Source: Phoronis australis
Lineage: Eukaryota > Phoronida > Phoronidae
Reading direction: 5' to 3'
Length of the DNA stretch: 41,936 nucleotides
NCBI GenBank assembly: GCA_002633005.1
Contig: NMRA01000473.1
Location: 253,668-295,603 of the forward strand
In this document: positions 25,501-34,300 of the stretch, piece after piece
Layout: the number at the start of each line of letters is the position of its first letter
Numbering within the stretch: the stretch's first letter is position 1
Notes under the pieces: model-generated
The model's database searches: none
The model's input: the letters and a program-made list of their open reading frames with translations, nothing else
Told to the model about the DNA's origin: nothing
Position numbers and translations under genes: made by a program

Positions 25501-25909
25501 CGAAAAGAGCCTGTGTTGTTCATTACAAGCATTACCTTTGGTTTAAAACTCATATAAACATTTGTTTCGTTTCAACAAACTTCACAAAAAATACGTCAAA
25601 ATTCGTTAGTGAGTGATCAAGAAAGTGTTCCAATTTGACAGATTCTATCTTCACTAACCTGCACTGTCGTGCATTTGTGGACTTGTAGTCCCATAGCTTT
25701 GTGGTTCGCCGAGTTGTCGCCATGTTATTGTAGGTGGGTATGTTGTCGTTGGAGTCCACTCAGAAGGCGTGACCAGCACGATTGACGAGTTCGTGTGCGA
25801 AGTAGAGAAGATGGTGACACAAAAAAGATGTGTTCTTGTCCAGAAAGTTCATCATAAAGTGTTCAACTTTGAATTAAAGCCTGGCTATGTGTTTGTTTTA
25901 CGTGTCTAG
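1461..25909 (+). CDS. METTL27: METTL27-like SAM-dependent methyltransferase, five exons
   Basis: Five exons (1461-1559, 16863-16988, 18689-18827, 19453-19545, 25734-25909) join in frame to 633 nt, which is 210 residues plus a stop. The protein is a class I Rossmann methyltransferase of the METTL27/WBSCR27 type, presumably cytosolic or nuclear as there is no signal peptide or membrane segment. Visible features in order: N-terminal [13 protein letters not shown]-binding motif [12 protein letters not shown] at about residues 63-73; the acidic motif GVDASRDML after beta-2; YDAVIATG (motif IV); and [14 protein letters not shown] (post-motif region). It ends at PGYVFVLRV. Spacing between the YD..A..Y motif and motif I equals that in vertebrate METTL27, so no exon seems missing across the 15.3-kb intron 1. 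The start ATG has A at -3 and lies 11 nt after a possible 3' splice site (1441-1450), suggesting a 5'UTR exon upstream. Methyl acceptor unknown. The donor after exon 2 (GTGCTG) is weak. Introns 1 and 4 are packed with transposons. Confidence 0.87.
1560..3190 (+). other. Intron 1 sequence without recognisable feature
   Basis: AT-rich intron sequence after exon 1. No coding similarity, TIR pair or tandem repeat was recognised. Confidence 0.4.
3191..3493 (+). mobile_element. Non-LTR retrotransposon 3' coding relic (zf-RVT domain)
   Basis: One open frame encodes the C-terminal zinc-binding region of an L1/Tx1-like reverse transcriptase: [20 protein letters not shown], then [18 protein letters not shown] with its Cys/His ligands. 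Only this tail survives, truncated on both sides, with a stop right after FLGF. The same domain, more decayed, recurs at 10078-10990. A further 135-codon open stretch at 3571-3978 was not recognised. Confidence 0.75.
4590..4855 (+). repeat. Dispersed repeat family B, copy 1
   Basis: Matches 30766-31190 in inverted orientation: shared blocks AACAACTTTCTGTCAGCAAA, CACGGCCTCGGTGCCC and TCTCAAAACATTTGC. The partner copy carries about 190 extra bases in the middle. Confidence 0.75.
4856..8354 (+). other. Intron 1 sequence, C/G-rich low-complexity patches only
   Basis: No gene recognised. Repetitive G/C-run segments at about 5185-5415 (repeated CCCTCCC and GGGTGTTGA blocks) and 5640-5850 look like decayed TE ends. 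A polyC run lies just outside at 4224-4235. The open stretches at 7241-7579 and 7572-7757 resemble no known protein. Confidence 0.4.
8359..8516 (+). repeat. Left TIR of the 1.66-kb element
   Basis: Inverted partner of 9860-10016. Shared blocks include GAGCTAAAATAAGGTTGGTT and CTCGTCCGCTACT. Confidence 0.9.
8675..9147 (+). pseudogene. P2X7-type cytoplasmic (ballast) zinc-domain gene, frameshifted
   Basis: Starts at Met 8675 or, more likely, 8693 ([10 protein letters not shown]). An acidic Ser/Asp-rich N-terminus contains [12 protein letters not shown], then the zinc-ligand pattern WCKCTVC..MPT. Two or three frame changes follow (near 8940, 8993 and 9080). Reading across them shows [25 protein letters not shown] and [17 protein letters not shown], the order of conserved blocks in the domain found at the P2X7 receptor C-terminus and in many stand-alone invertebrate proteins. 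There are no receptor membrane segments, so this is not an ion channel. It overlaps the tail of the opposite-strand THAP gene by about 20 bp. The function of stand-alone forms is unknown. Confidence 0.72.
9127..9752 (-). pseudogene. THAP-domain gene with one frameshift and Ser/Pro-rich tail
   Basis: From ATG at 9752 the product begins [10 protein letters not shown], with the first zinc ligands of a C2CH THAP finger, and reaches LHRFP. A one-base shift near 9685 is needed to continue as [15 protein letters not shown], then [13 protein letters not shown] (the CxxH ligands) and [10 protein letters not shown], the closing AVPTIF-like box. THAP domains bind DNA and are typical of transposase-associated proteins. 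The remaining ~110 residues are Ser/Pro/Thr-rich and acidic ([15 protein letters not shown]). With the shift the product would be about 208 residues. There is no catalytic domain. It converges on the P2X7-type gene within one TIR element. Confidence 0.82.
9860..10016 (-). repeat. Right TIR of the 1.66-kb element
   Basis: Inverted partner of 8359-8516. Only scattered substitutions and single-base indels separate the two, so the element is not ancient. Confidence 0.9.
10078..10990 (+). mobile_element. Non-LTR retrotransposon C-terminal fragment with 3' tail
   Basis: An open stretch at 10072-10440 ([12 protein letters not shown], then [14 protein letters not shown]) is followed after stops by [18 protein letters not shown], the zf-RVT zinc region of L1/Tx1-like elements, and a further [19 protein letters not shown] block. 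A (GT)n run at 10913-10934 and AATAAA near 10970 mark the 3' end. It is truncated at its 5' side and interrupted by stops, so inactive. Related to the relic at 3191-3493. Confidence 0.8.
11002..12310 (+). mobile_element. Degenerate non-LTR reverse transcriptase fragment
   Basis: Several frames together give an [10 protein letters not shown], then [18 protein letters not shown] and [10 protein letters not shown] (fingers and palm), then [13 protein letters not shown], where the YADD catalytic box has become YAYD. It continues with [12 protein letters not shown] and a C-terminal stretch with [14 protein letters not shown]. At least three stops or shifts break it. It is a different lineage from the L1/Tx1-like fragment immediately upstream. 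The exact clade is not assigned. Confidence 0.8.
12459..12700. repeat. Compound TA microsatellite with higher-order units
   Basis: (TA)n tracts are separated by recurring TATATTTATATGTGTATG-type spacers, giving a loose repeated block across 240 bp. Apparent Tyr/Ile open frames here are artefacts. Confidence 0.95.
13442..13640 (+). pseudogene. Decayed coding trace, unidentified
   Basis: A frame following a TTTTTAG acceptor-like site reads [20 protein letters not shown], then after a stop [18 protein letters not shown] and [10 protein letters not shown]. It looks protein-coding by composition but I recognise no family. It lies inside the 3.5-kb TIR element, so it may be a relic of its gene. 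Confidence 0.3.
14450..14990 (+). pseudogene. Decayed coding trace, unidentified
   Basis: One frame with about six stops reads [20 protein letters not shown], then [20 protein letters not shown] and, after another break, [18 protein letters not shown]. The long stop-to-stop peptide pieces suggest a dead gene, perhaps the transposon's own protein or a captured host gene. Family unknown. Confidence 0.35.
16431..16499. repeat. (TG)n microsatellite
   Basis: About 34 perfect TG units. The complementary strand reads (AC)n and gives a spurious His-Thr run in an open frame at 16340-16777. Confidence 0.97.
16863..16988 (+). CDS. METTL27: METTL27-like exon 2 (SAM motif I)
   Basis: 42 codons, acceptor CATTTCAG, phase 0 on both sides. 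It carries the glycine-rich SAM-binding loop VAAGTGLVG. The donor is a poor match (GAG|GTGCTG), but the junction to exon 3 reads VGHE-LRKRG, as expected for the family. Confidence 0.87.
17914..18382. mobile_element. 469-bp MITE with perfect 20-bp TIRs
   Basis: CCGGGGTTTTCCGTAGATAA at 17914 and its exact inverted copy ending 18382, flanked by TA on both sides (17912-17913 and 18383-18384). The interior contains further small inverted CGCCC-GGGCG motifs. No transposase is present. The TA target fits a Tc1/mariner-like or related superfamily. It lies in intron 2 of the METTL27-like gene. Confidence 0.88.
18689..18827 (+). CDS. METTL27: METTL27-like exon 3
   Basis: 139 nt, acceptor TTGTTCAG, donor CAAG|GTAATT, phase 0 in and phase 1 out. 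It encodes beta-2 with the acidic residue that usually contacts the SAM ribose (GVDASRDML) and the following helix. Confidence 0.87.
19453..19545 (+). CDS. METTL27: METTL27-like exon 4
   Basis: 93 nt, acceptor CTGCACAG, donor G|GTAAGTAGT, phase 1 on both sides. It encodes YDAVIATG (beta-4) and the helix ending LLRIVKSG. The hAT element at 19555 begins only nine bases past this exon end, so the donor consensus abuts the transposon. Confidence 0.87.
19770..19922 (+). pseudogene. Probable N-terminus of the hAT transposase
   Basis: Met-initiated 50-residue frame with [20 protein letters not shown] and a Ser/Thr-rich stretch. This resembles the QxTLTxFF..K opening peptide of several hAT/ZMYM-type transposase-derived proteins. 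Assignment is by pattern and position inside the element only. Confidence 0.4.
20926..23693. repeat. 2.77-kb near-perfect palindrome (foldback-type element)
   Basis: The left arm about 20926-22215 and right arm about 22360-23693 are inverted copies of each other around a loop of about 145 bp. Blocks such as AGTAGTATAGTAAGTCATTT at the outer ends and ACAACTCCGAT at the inner ends correspond. The right arm has a ~24-bp insertion near 23429 and the left an 8-bp one near 20940. The outer ends both contain TTAA, compatible with a TTAA-target element having very long TIRs. No protein gene is evident. The open frame [20 protein letters not shown] appears once in each arm because of the symmetry. Confidence 0.9.
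24411..24538 (+). pseudogene. Possible last exon of the hAT transposase
   Basis: A strong acceptor (TTTTTTTCTACAG) precedes a 42-residue frame ending [19 protein letters not shown] and TAG. It is near the right end of the hAT element in the expected place for a terminal exon. No family match recognised. Confidence 0.25.
24942..25733 (+). other. Rest of intron 4, no feature recognised
   Basis: Between the hAT right end and exon 5. No coding, TIR or tandem structure seen. Confidence 0.4.
25734..25909 (+). CDS. METTL27: METTL27-like exon 5 (stop codon)
   Basis: 176 nt, acceptor TTATTGTAG, completing the glycine codon split with exon 4 so that the junction reads [11 protein letters not shown]. 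It ends PGYVFVLRV then TAG. The seamless phase and the continuation of the post-motif strand show that splicing across the nested 5.4-kb hAT insertion restores the reading frame. Confidence 0.85.
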
Positions 25910-27620
25910 ATACCGGGAAAACTGTTCATATTTTATAGTAATCTATCTTGTCACGGGTACGCCACGAGCTATGTTGCAGAATAAAACAAGAGGAGGATTG
26001 AGAATAATGTCATTTATTATCACGTAAATAGAAAGAAATAAATAAGACTCTGTAAGATGGGCATGGAAAAAACGCCAATATATAGGCCTTTAGTGTGAAT
26101 AATAAACCGAACGTACGTCAAATCAAATTCCTGGAGACTACACCGACGCGCACATGTGGTAAGAGGTTACACAAAGTCGTGTTTTTGTGATAATCAATGT
26201 GCTATTCTCGTGAACTCGGTGATAATTGTGCCATCAACTCAGAAGCAGTTCCTCGTGTCCCTGTCCTCAGCATCAACATTGACCTGCAGGTGTCCCTAAA
26301 ACTTAAATTGTACCTGTAGAACATAGAACCGCGTCCACATTCGAGAGTTGACTGTGTTACGGGCTAAAATTTTCTGGTCACTTACCAAATGCCAACTGAA
26401 TCTCATATGCAAGGACTTATTTAGTTGTGCAAAATAAAAAGAGAATTGTCAAAATCAGATCATGTTTGAGAAATTTAGGCATTTTTTGTCTCTGAATTTC
26501 ATGCAGTTTTTACGTTAAGAGTGGCCATTTAAGAAATTCCAATTTTCATGTATCAACAGTAGAAAAAACATTTTATTTAGTAAGCAATTGTTTTGATGTG
26601 ACTAGGAATAACTAAAGTCACTTCCAGAATCACTTAGATGAAGTTGTGCTTAATCATCGAGAAATGGTAGCGTTAATCTATATGAAGCAGGAGCTTGTTA
26701 CCAAATTGTTATTTCTAGGTTTCTAACCCTGTTAACAGAAATAAAGGTTAAAAGGTAAAGTTGACACTCCACACTCCATACTAAGAGAAATGAGCCTATG
26801 CAACATAGTAAACTATTCAATATCTAAACAAACCAAAAGTTTGGATATTAATTGGGTTCTGCTGTGTTGAAAAAGGGACAAAAAAGGCTCACAAAATGTA
26901 GTGTACATATGAACAAGGTAAATGGACGAAACATTTTTTCATTATTGAGAGAAACCGACAATTGTCCATGTACAACAAAGAATGCAGGAAGCCTAGTGTG
27001 TTTTGTAATGCATTAGACATGCCCAGGCCACGTGGTTAGGCCAACTGCACGAAACTTAGTGCCCCAGTATCCATCAACTGGTTCTTTGTGAACAAAGTTA
27101 TCAAGCCTGTCTGTATTTTTAAGGAAAATTAGCAGACTTTCCATTTCTTGCTATCACTATATGTTGTGGGCACGTAATGGTGTCCATCTTAGAAATGTGA
27201 CACTTAATATGTCTGAAAATGGGGAAAGCATTGTCGACTGCTTAACAGAAACCTTTTTGCCACTTATCATGAAAATCCAAAGTTACAGAGGTAAACCTAA
27301 ACAAACTAAAATTGCCACTGAGGATACAGCAGTAATCAGATCACTCAAAATCCAACATGAACTCTGGTCGGCTTCATAGAAACACATTTGACAAATCTCA
27401 TTATTATCCTGCATGTGATTTATGAGATACAGCAACCGACATGGATGCCCAGACAGAAGCGAGGCAATGTGCAACCAGCAGACAAATATGCGGGTGACTA
27501 AAACAAGACCAATAACACAAATGCTCAATTTTGTACACCTTTGAGTTTGCCACTGTTATGGAAACTTCAGATGTTAGAATAAACATAAACCATTCATTCC
27601 TTCTAAGTCTTAAAAAAAAA
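25910..27620. other. Intergenic or 3'UTR region between convergent genes
   Basis: Holds the + strand polyadenylation signals and presumably the 3'UTR of TAF6L. TTTATT (the - strand AATAAA) occurs at about 26570 and 26013. A 72-codon open frame at 27161-27379 is unsupported. Confidence 0.45.
25980..25985 (+). promoter_or_regulatory. Candidate polyadenylation signal of the METTL27-like gene
   Basis: AATAAA 71 nt after the stop codon. Two further copies lie at 26037 and 26101. Which is used cannot be told from sequence. Confidence 0.45.
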
Positions 27621-28358
27621 TCATATTAACGTGAGTGCACTATGAGTGACTCCCTTAAAAGACCCACTATTCTCTCTAGCACTCATTTTGCCTATAATGG
27701 ACTTGGCAAAGGACAGTTGCCTAAACCGCCCCATTTTCTCACAACCTGGTTGCAGATCACAACGGTTGGTGTCTGCCACAGGCCTAACCTTGAAGCCTCG
27801 GATCACAATTGGCTTTTTCTCAATCAAACTAACTTTCCATTCATCACTGGACATGTCACGACTGTGATGACCCAGCTTTCTTTTCTTAAACTTTTCTCCA
27901 ACCACCCCTCCACTACCTGGCCTTTTCATAGAGATCGTCATTTTGATCCCTTTCTCTGGGTCTGTCACAGAGCTTTTCACCGACATAGACACCTGAGTAG
28001 CGAATGACGTGTCCTCTGAATTCCCTGAGAGACAAGACTTGCTCTCTGACTTGTCATCATGTTCCATGTCTTCATCTTGCCCTCTCTGCACTTCATGTGG
28101 TTCACGTAGAAACTGCTCAAGTAAATCCTCACCTGTTTGTTTGACACTAACATCAGTCATTTGCATCCTTGGACTGTGAACTGCAGGCAAACAAACCACT
28201 GCCTCAGGTTGAGGAAGGCGGGCAATAAAGCTATCTCCAAAGTAACTATAAAGATTGGTGTAGATTTTGTTAAAATCATGTTGTTGAGATGCTGATCTTT
28301 TCGCTGGATCAATTTTTCTATCAACCCATTGAGACTTAAGAAATACTTCGGCGGCCAC
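27621..28358 (-). CDS. TAF6L: TAF6L last exon (C-terminal tail)
   Basis: 246 codons including TGA, acceptor TTGTATTGTTACAG at 28359. Open reading continues 34 codons upstream of the acceptor by chance. That part is intron. The exon encodes the conserved IYTNLYSYFGDSF block about 33 residues in. A long disordered acidic and serine-rich region follows, with the basic cluster KFKKRK and a final basic and serine-rich end. Confidence 0.92.
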   Translation of the reverse strand: MAAEVFLKSQWVDRKIDPAKRSASQQHDFNKIYTNLYSYFGDSFIARLPQPEAVVCLPAVHSPRMQMTDVSVKQTGEDLLEQFLREPHEVQRGQDEDMEHDDKSESKSCLSGNSEDTSFATQVSMSVKSSVTDPEKGIKMTISMKRPGSGGVVGEKFKKRKLGHHSRDMSSDEWKVSLIEKKPIVIRGFKVRPVADTNRCDLQPGCEKMGRFRQLSFAKSIIGKMSARENSGSFKGVTHSALTLI

Positions 28359-31300
28359 CTGTAACAATACAAAACACATTTCAACATTGCATAATAACGC
28401 CTGACCTAACATGTTTTGGAATGCAATGGCCACTAAACAAAATGGACAGACAACTCCCACAGTCCTCTAGCCACCAATAGAGTCATTTCACTTTCCCTCG
28501 CAGTACCTTTACACCATAAACCAATTTCCCATTGTCATTTGTGCCTACTATGCCAACCACAGAAAACTTAGCTCCAACATGGACACGGAGCCATATGACT
28601 ACAGGTGTCACCACCTCTACTGGAAGGTGATCAACACCTGTTATTGTCTTAATCTCAGACAATGTTCCTTAATGAGGATATTTTGTAATTAATTAAAACC
28701 AAAATGTTGGTGAACTTTTTGCGTCTGGTTTATTTTTACTTACTTTACAGCATGTAGAATAATTTACAATTTGTACAACTGCAAAGAAAAGAGTGCAGGT
28801 GGTCTAAATCAATGTTTGTTGTGGTTCATCATCAGACTTGTTCAGACCTCATGGTTGGGCCAAGGAGTGTACTAGTACTACTACACTCCTTGGTTGGGCC
28901 CATTGCACAAAACACCAGAGCTTGTACAACTAAACAAGACACCTGGTTAAATAAAATAAATGAACATTCAGTGGCGAACCATTCACTCACCAACAGTGCT
29001 CCATGCACCCTGCTGGCGTCCACCTGCTGGCAGTGTCCTTGCTCCTCCATCAGGCAGAGTAGGGAAAAGGCGCGAGACTGGATATAGGCAAAGAGGACCT
29101 CCTCTACAGCCTACAACATTGAAATCAAATAGATGTTGCAATGTCGTGCAGTTACCGACGAATAAAAATATAAAATAGTAAAACTAGTAAAACTAAAATG
29201 ACGAGCGTCGGTACTAAAATATATCAAAATATCCCCACGTATCGAGCGATGCGCTCTTTCTCAAGGGGGTGCTACAGACTGCAGATTGCATCAGACGTGC
29301 GCAGGCTGCTCAGATAGGCTCATTGTATCAAACACCTGAAACCATTTTTAATTACACAAATTAACACCAAGCTAAGGAGGTGATGACCTCACCAGAGGGT
29401 CCATCAAGAGGCTACACTTGGATTAGAACCATCCACCTTGAGAAGAGCAGGTGGACACTCAACCCACTAGACCACGCTGTCTCTTCTTTATGGATGTGTT
29501 GACAAGCTACTACATTAAAAGCTAAATTGAATGTATTTGTGAGGCTTACGACTGAAAAATTTAAATATTGGCAAAAATATGCCAGTTGCACTTTCTGTAT
29601 TTTGCAACTTCAAAAATGAGTTGGGCACAGACAAGAACCAAATATACTTTTTGGCCTGACGAACTTTTTACATAGCCACAATGAAAGTTGTATTGACTGT
29701 AGTCAAATCTATACAATGTCTTAAATATTGGCAACACATGGTATGTGAAAGGATTGTCTAGTTTGTAACCACACATAATGAAGGTCTCCTTTATATTTCT
29801 GGCAAGCAAGGTGTACACTAATGGGAAACCTCTTCATTTATCAACAAAAAAACTATGTAAAATATTTTCATGCACTTTCTACTTCATTATGCTGGTGAAC
29901 AGAAACAAGGCCATAGTCTACCACTTAAGGTTACACAAACCTTTGGTCCAAGTAATGTGATTGCCCTAAGAGCACCATAGTGTGAACACAGTGGTCGGTT
30001 TTCATCCCGTAGAACTGTTTGCAATGACAGCACAGTCTGAGAGAACAAATTATTGGTTGCAGTCTCACAAGCCCTGGAAATACGACAAGCAGAGAATATA
30101 ATGCTGTCTTTTATTTTGAGGTTTTCAGGACAACTATTTCCACATGAACAACACTTTTAACACATTTAAAGAAGAATGCCACCCGACTTAATCAGTCTTT
30201 AATACCGTTTTAAATGGTTTATGTCCACATCACCCGTATACAGTCCATCTTATCTCGCGGCGAGGTGTCGCATTAACCTGTGAGGAAGGTGAGTAAACGA
30301 CGCAGCGATGTCAGTGGTTCTTCAGCAGAGTGAATGCCACTATGATGTGGTATATCGTTCCTGCTTGTGTGAACTACTAAGCTGCGAGAAAAGCGGCTAT
30401 ATCGTTTTTTTCGATTTCCTTGAGAGCCTGAAATGCTTCGAAAGTGGGTCGCGGCAGTGAAGAATGGAAAGTACGCTGTTAGCAGGTATGAGGTCATGAA
30501 ACATCTCCCTGCCTGTGGCCGGCATTTCGTCTACAGTGATTTCACTGATGAATGCCGGCTTACCAAACAGCTCATACCAGGACAACAAAAGAGTCTGATG
30601 AGCACTCGTCTAAGTCAGGATTGCAAGTTATTTCCATGTTGACGTTTATTATTGTGCATTCTGTTTCAAAATGAATTATTCTCACCCTAACCAATGCTTA
30701 TATCAAACTGAAACAAAGTGTCAAAGTCTGTCTCATTAAATAAAATTTGTAATGCCTTTGGAGTGTTCGAGAGTGCAAATGTTTTGAGAAGCCACCAATG
30801 AATAAATCACTGCATTACCGGCTTTAGATGCAATAAAGCTAATTGACAGGGCACCGAGGCCGTGTGAGCGCATGCTAATGCAGTTTTTTGCTGACAGAAA
30901 GTTGTTGTGAAACAATAATTCGATTTTATATGCTATAGTCAGATGTTTGGGGAATCTTTATTTAGATATATAAATATATATATATATATATTCGAATCAT
31001 TGTTACTATAGAACTTTTACCCTGACTTCGCGGCCCCCAATGAGTAAGTAGATTTGCAGTTTCGGGGCTAAATCACCAAAACAATCACATGAACATTATT
31101 TCTTTGGCTCACTAGTATAGTCTTTTCATGACTGGAAGTTTAGTTTCCAACCTTGGCTGGTTTATGTTCGCGATGTCTTCAGTCTGGCCGCCACTGGCCA
31201 GGATAACAAGTGCTTTGTGTGTTTAGAACTGAAAAAATCGCAAGTCTAAAATTACAACACACAGCTATAATCTCCTCTCTGTATTTCACAGAATAATTCA

Positions 31301-34300
31301 AATTTTTCATTGAACAGACCCCAAACTCCTGCAACCGACCTTGGTAAATTGGCCTATCGAACATTGTAGGCTAAGGTATATTCGAATACCTATAAATCCG
31401 TAACAGTGAAATATAACAACACGTTGTGTTTGTAAGGGTTTTACATTGAATTTTCAAATAGATTAACTATTGGTGTAAGACAATGAATTCAAGCAATAAG
31501 GTGACACCAGTAAGTGTGTTGTGAACTGCTGAACAGACTGCATTCGAGCCCATGACGTCATTGGTTTATTTCAACACCTCCGTCTGCCGTCAGGTGTCAG
31601 ATAAAAGAACTGTACGTGCTGTTATCGAGTGGAACTACTTGATCTAAATTGATACAAAATAGGTTGGTTTTGGGTGGCATCCTCCTTTAATAAGTGAACC
31701 ACAGAAGTCAATTAAAATCGCTTTCTATTGGGTACAGCAATTTTTCGAACATGACAGTTTTTAATTGTTTAAAATATATAATTAAAAAGGTCATTTTCTT
31801 TAAGTTCATGTAGGGCCGTAACAACCTGTCTTGTGTAATTAGCCAAAATCTACAGGAAAGTAAATTCTGACAGAGAATTGTATTTTTGACTTTTCAACCA
31901 TCTGTCATTAATTGGGTCATGTGATCATGTCTGTTTTGGTAAAATTTACCAGAAAACAAAGGTACATTGATAGCAAAACAACAGTATCAATAACATGACC
32001 AAATTTCATTAGATGCCTACTTTCAAGATGAAAGCTCAAAAATGCCTAACAGTGTATTGGAGAACAATGCACAATGCAAACTCCATGAAAGTTTTTTTTA
32101 ATTCGAACAGAAATTACGGAGATATGATGTCCTGAGCTCAGTCAAATTTTGCCACAAGGGCCGTACATAACCTTAAAAAAACTTCTAACTGTCAGGTGTG
32201 TCACCATCATACTGTCACAAGATGTGCTAAGTGTGTTACCATCATACTCTCACTTGGGCTGAGTTGCATAAAGCTTCAAAAGTTATCCGCTGGATAGGTT
32301 TGATTGTTGCATGACGTCAGGTGCAGTGCTCAACACTAACAACGTGACGCGTGATAATGCGACATCATTGTTGCTATACAGTGTGTAACTTTTATGCAAG
32401 TAGGCCCAGGTGTGTCAAGTGTGTCACCATGATAACTCTCACCTGGTCATAAATGCCAACAAAAATGCAGCATAGTCTCGTAAAAGCCAGCCATTGTCAG
32501 ATGGGGAAGCAGCCAGTGGCAGAGGCTCAACTAAACAGTACGTGACAGCTTGAGTGAGAAGGGTCAGCTGAAAAAGAGTTTGAGGTCGTCATTACTGGAA
32601 CAGAATCACAGTGATGCCAACACATCAGACACAGATTGGAGGATTGAAAGCAGGGAGTATTTTGAAGACAGAGAAGAACTTTTTTAGTTCAAACATTAAA
32701 CATTTATTTTGCGCATGTTAATAGTCAGCCATTTCCAGCTGACCACCTTTAATAATGAAACAACATGGCCATCACCATGCGTGTTCACATTGTCTCAACA
32801 ATTACTCTTTAAATGCAGCTAGCTATGCGTAAATTTAGATTGGCTAAAAAAGTTTTTCAAAAAAATTAAACAGCTCAGGAATTTTCCATTCAAAATGAAA
32901 CACGTAATTTGAATGCATGATGGTTAGAATATCTGGATACACAAGATCCAATTAATAAATAAAGTTTGGCCGCCATCACACCAAACGTAGTTCAGACTTG
33001 CCCTAATACTATTGATAAAACATCCCATGGGATCATCAGAAACTGGCAACTTTGGACAAAAAATAGTTTGAATGCAATACTTGAGATATAAGTACATTCA
33101 TGTACTATTTTGATTGCAATGGAAAAGACTAGGTAAAACATGTCAAGGCCGTTCACTTAAACGTTCTCTTATAAACTATACAAGCATGGCAGTTAGAAAT
33201 ATGAGCTTCCCCAATTTTATTGTTAAAAAAGCATGGACAAGACATGTTGAAACAAACTCGATGTTCTAGAGAACACTTCATATTTCAGTTATTCTTGGGG
33301 GTGTTACTCATAATGTCCATCTTCTTACTCTTCTCCCTACCAAAATTTACACCCACCTCTGAATACATGTCAGGTAGGTGTTGAAATGTTCTGCCTCTAT
33401 TCCCCATAATGGGTGATAATGGATGCTCATAACCGAGACCAAGGAAGTACCAGAAAAATGGGTAGTCGCCTACCTGAGATAATTAACAGGTAGTGCCTAC
33501 CTAAGACAATATTACATACTTACATAGGGGTGATGTAACAAGTATAGTGCAGGGTTCCTGATGAGAGAATGAACCATGTAGAGTAACTTGGTGAGTTGGT
33601 GCACATCATAACTAACAGTCTTCACCTACCAATCAACAGTAAGCACAACTGGATTACAAGCACATTAACAACATTGATGGCCCCTGCATTTAATACTTGA
33701 CAGATACAGTACAAGTTTTTAACCAAAGAGAATATGGGGAGAAAATGTGCATGGAAAAATTTACATATTTCGAGATATAAAAAATGGCGGTTGCACAGTG
33801 AAGTGACGACTGACACAATGTGAGCTACAAGGTGAGCTACAAATTTGACTACCGTATTCACCCTAATAAGCGCCATGCCCTTATAAGTGCCCCCATGCAT
33901 TTTCAGACTTTGGTAAAATAAGCGCCCAGTCCATGTACATGCGAAAAATGCCTTACCTACAGTTCTAAAATTCTACACTAACGTCTTCAATTTATCAATA
34001 ACATCCGCCAGTCCTGAAACAATCATTGTGCGTGGAATTTGTAGACCACGAGACTCGCCGCTTTGTCGGTATTTACCCGTGACTATACACTTCAAACTTC
34101 CAGCGTGCTTAAAAAATAATGCAAAATTTTGCTGATCTTGCGAGGGACGTATTCCATTATGGTCTGGCCTTTCAGAACAGACGCAGCATACTTGTCAAAG
34201 GGATTGTATTGTATCTTTCCCGTAGAGATCTTCTCCCTCAACAGGAATCCAAATTCTTTGTATACATGAAAACCGCGAATCGAAGACTAATAAAAACACG

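Noticed and set aside
27642-28007. 121-codon + strand frame
   Set aside because: Antisense shadow of the last TAF6L exon.
29405-29482. Functional tRNA gene
   Set aside because: A and B boxes are present but the acceptor stem does not pair and a SINE body follows.
33622-33900. 92-codon - strand frame
   Set aside because: Overlaps the 3' splice site of a TAF6L exon by only 4 bp in the wrong context; it is intron sequence.
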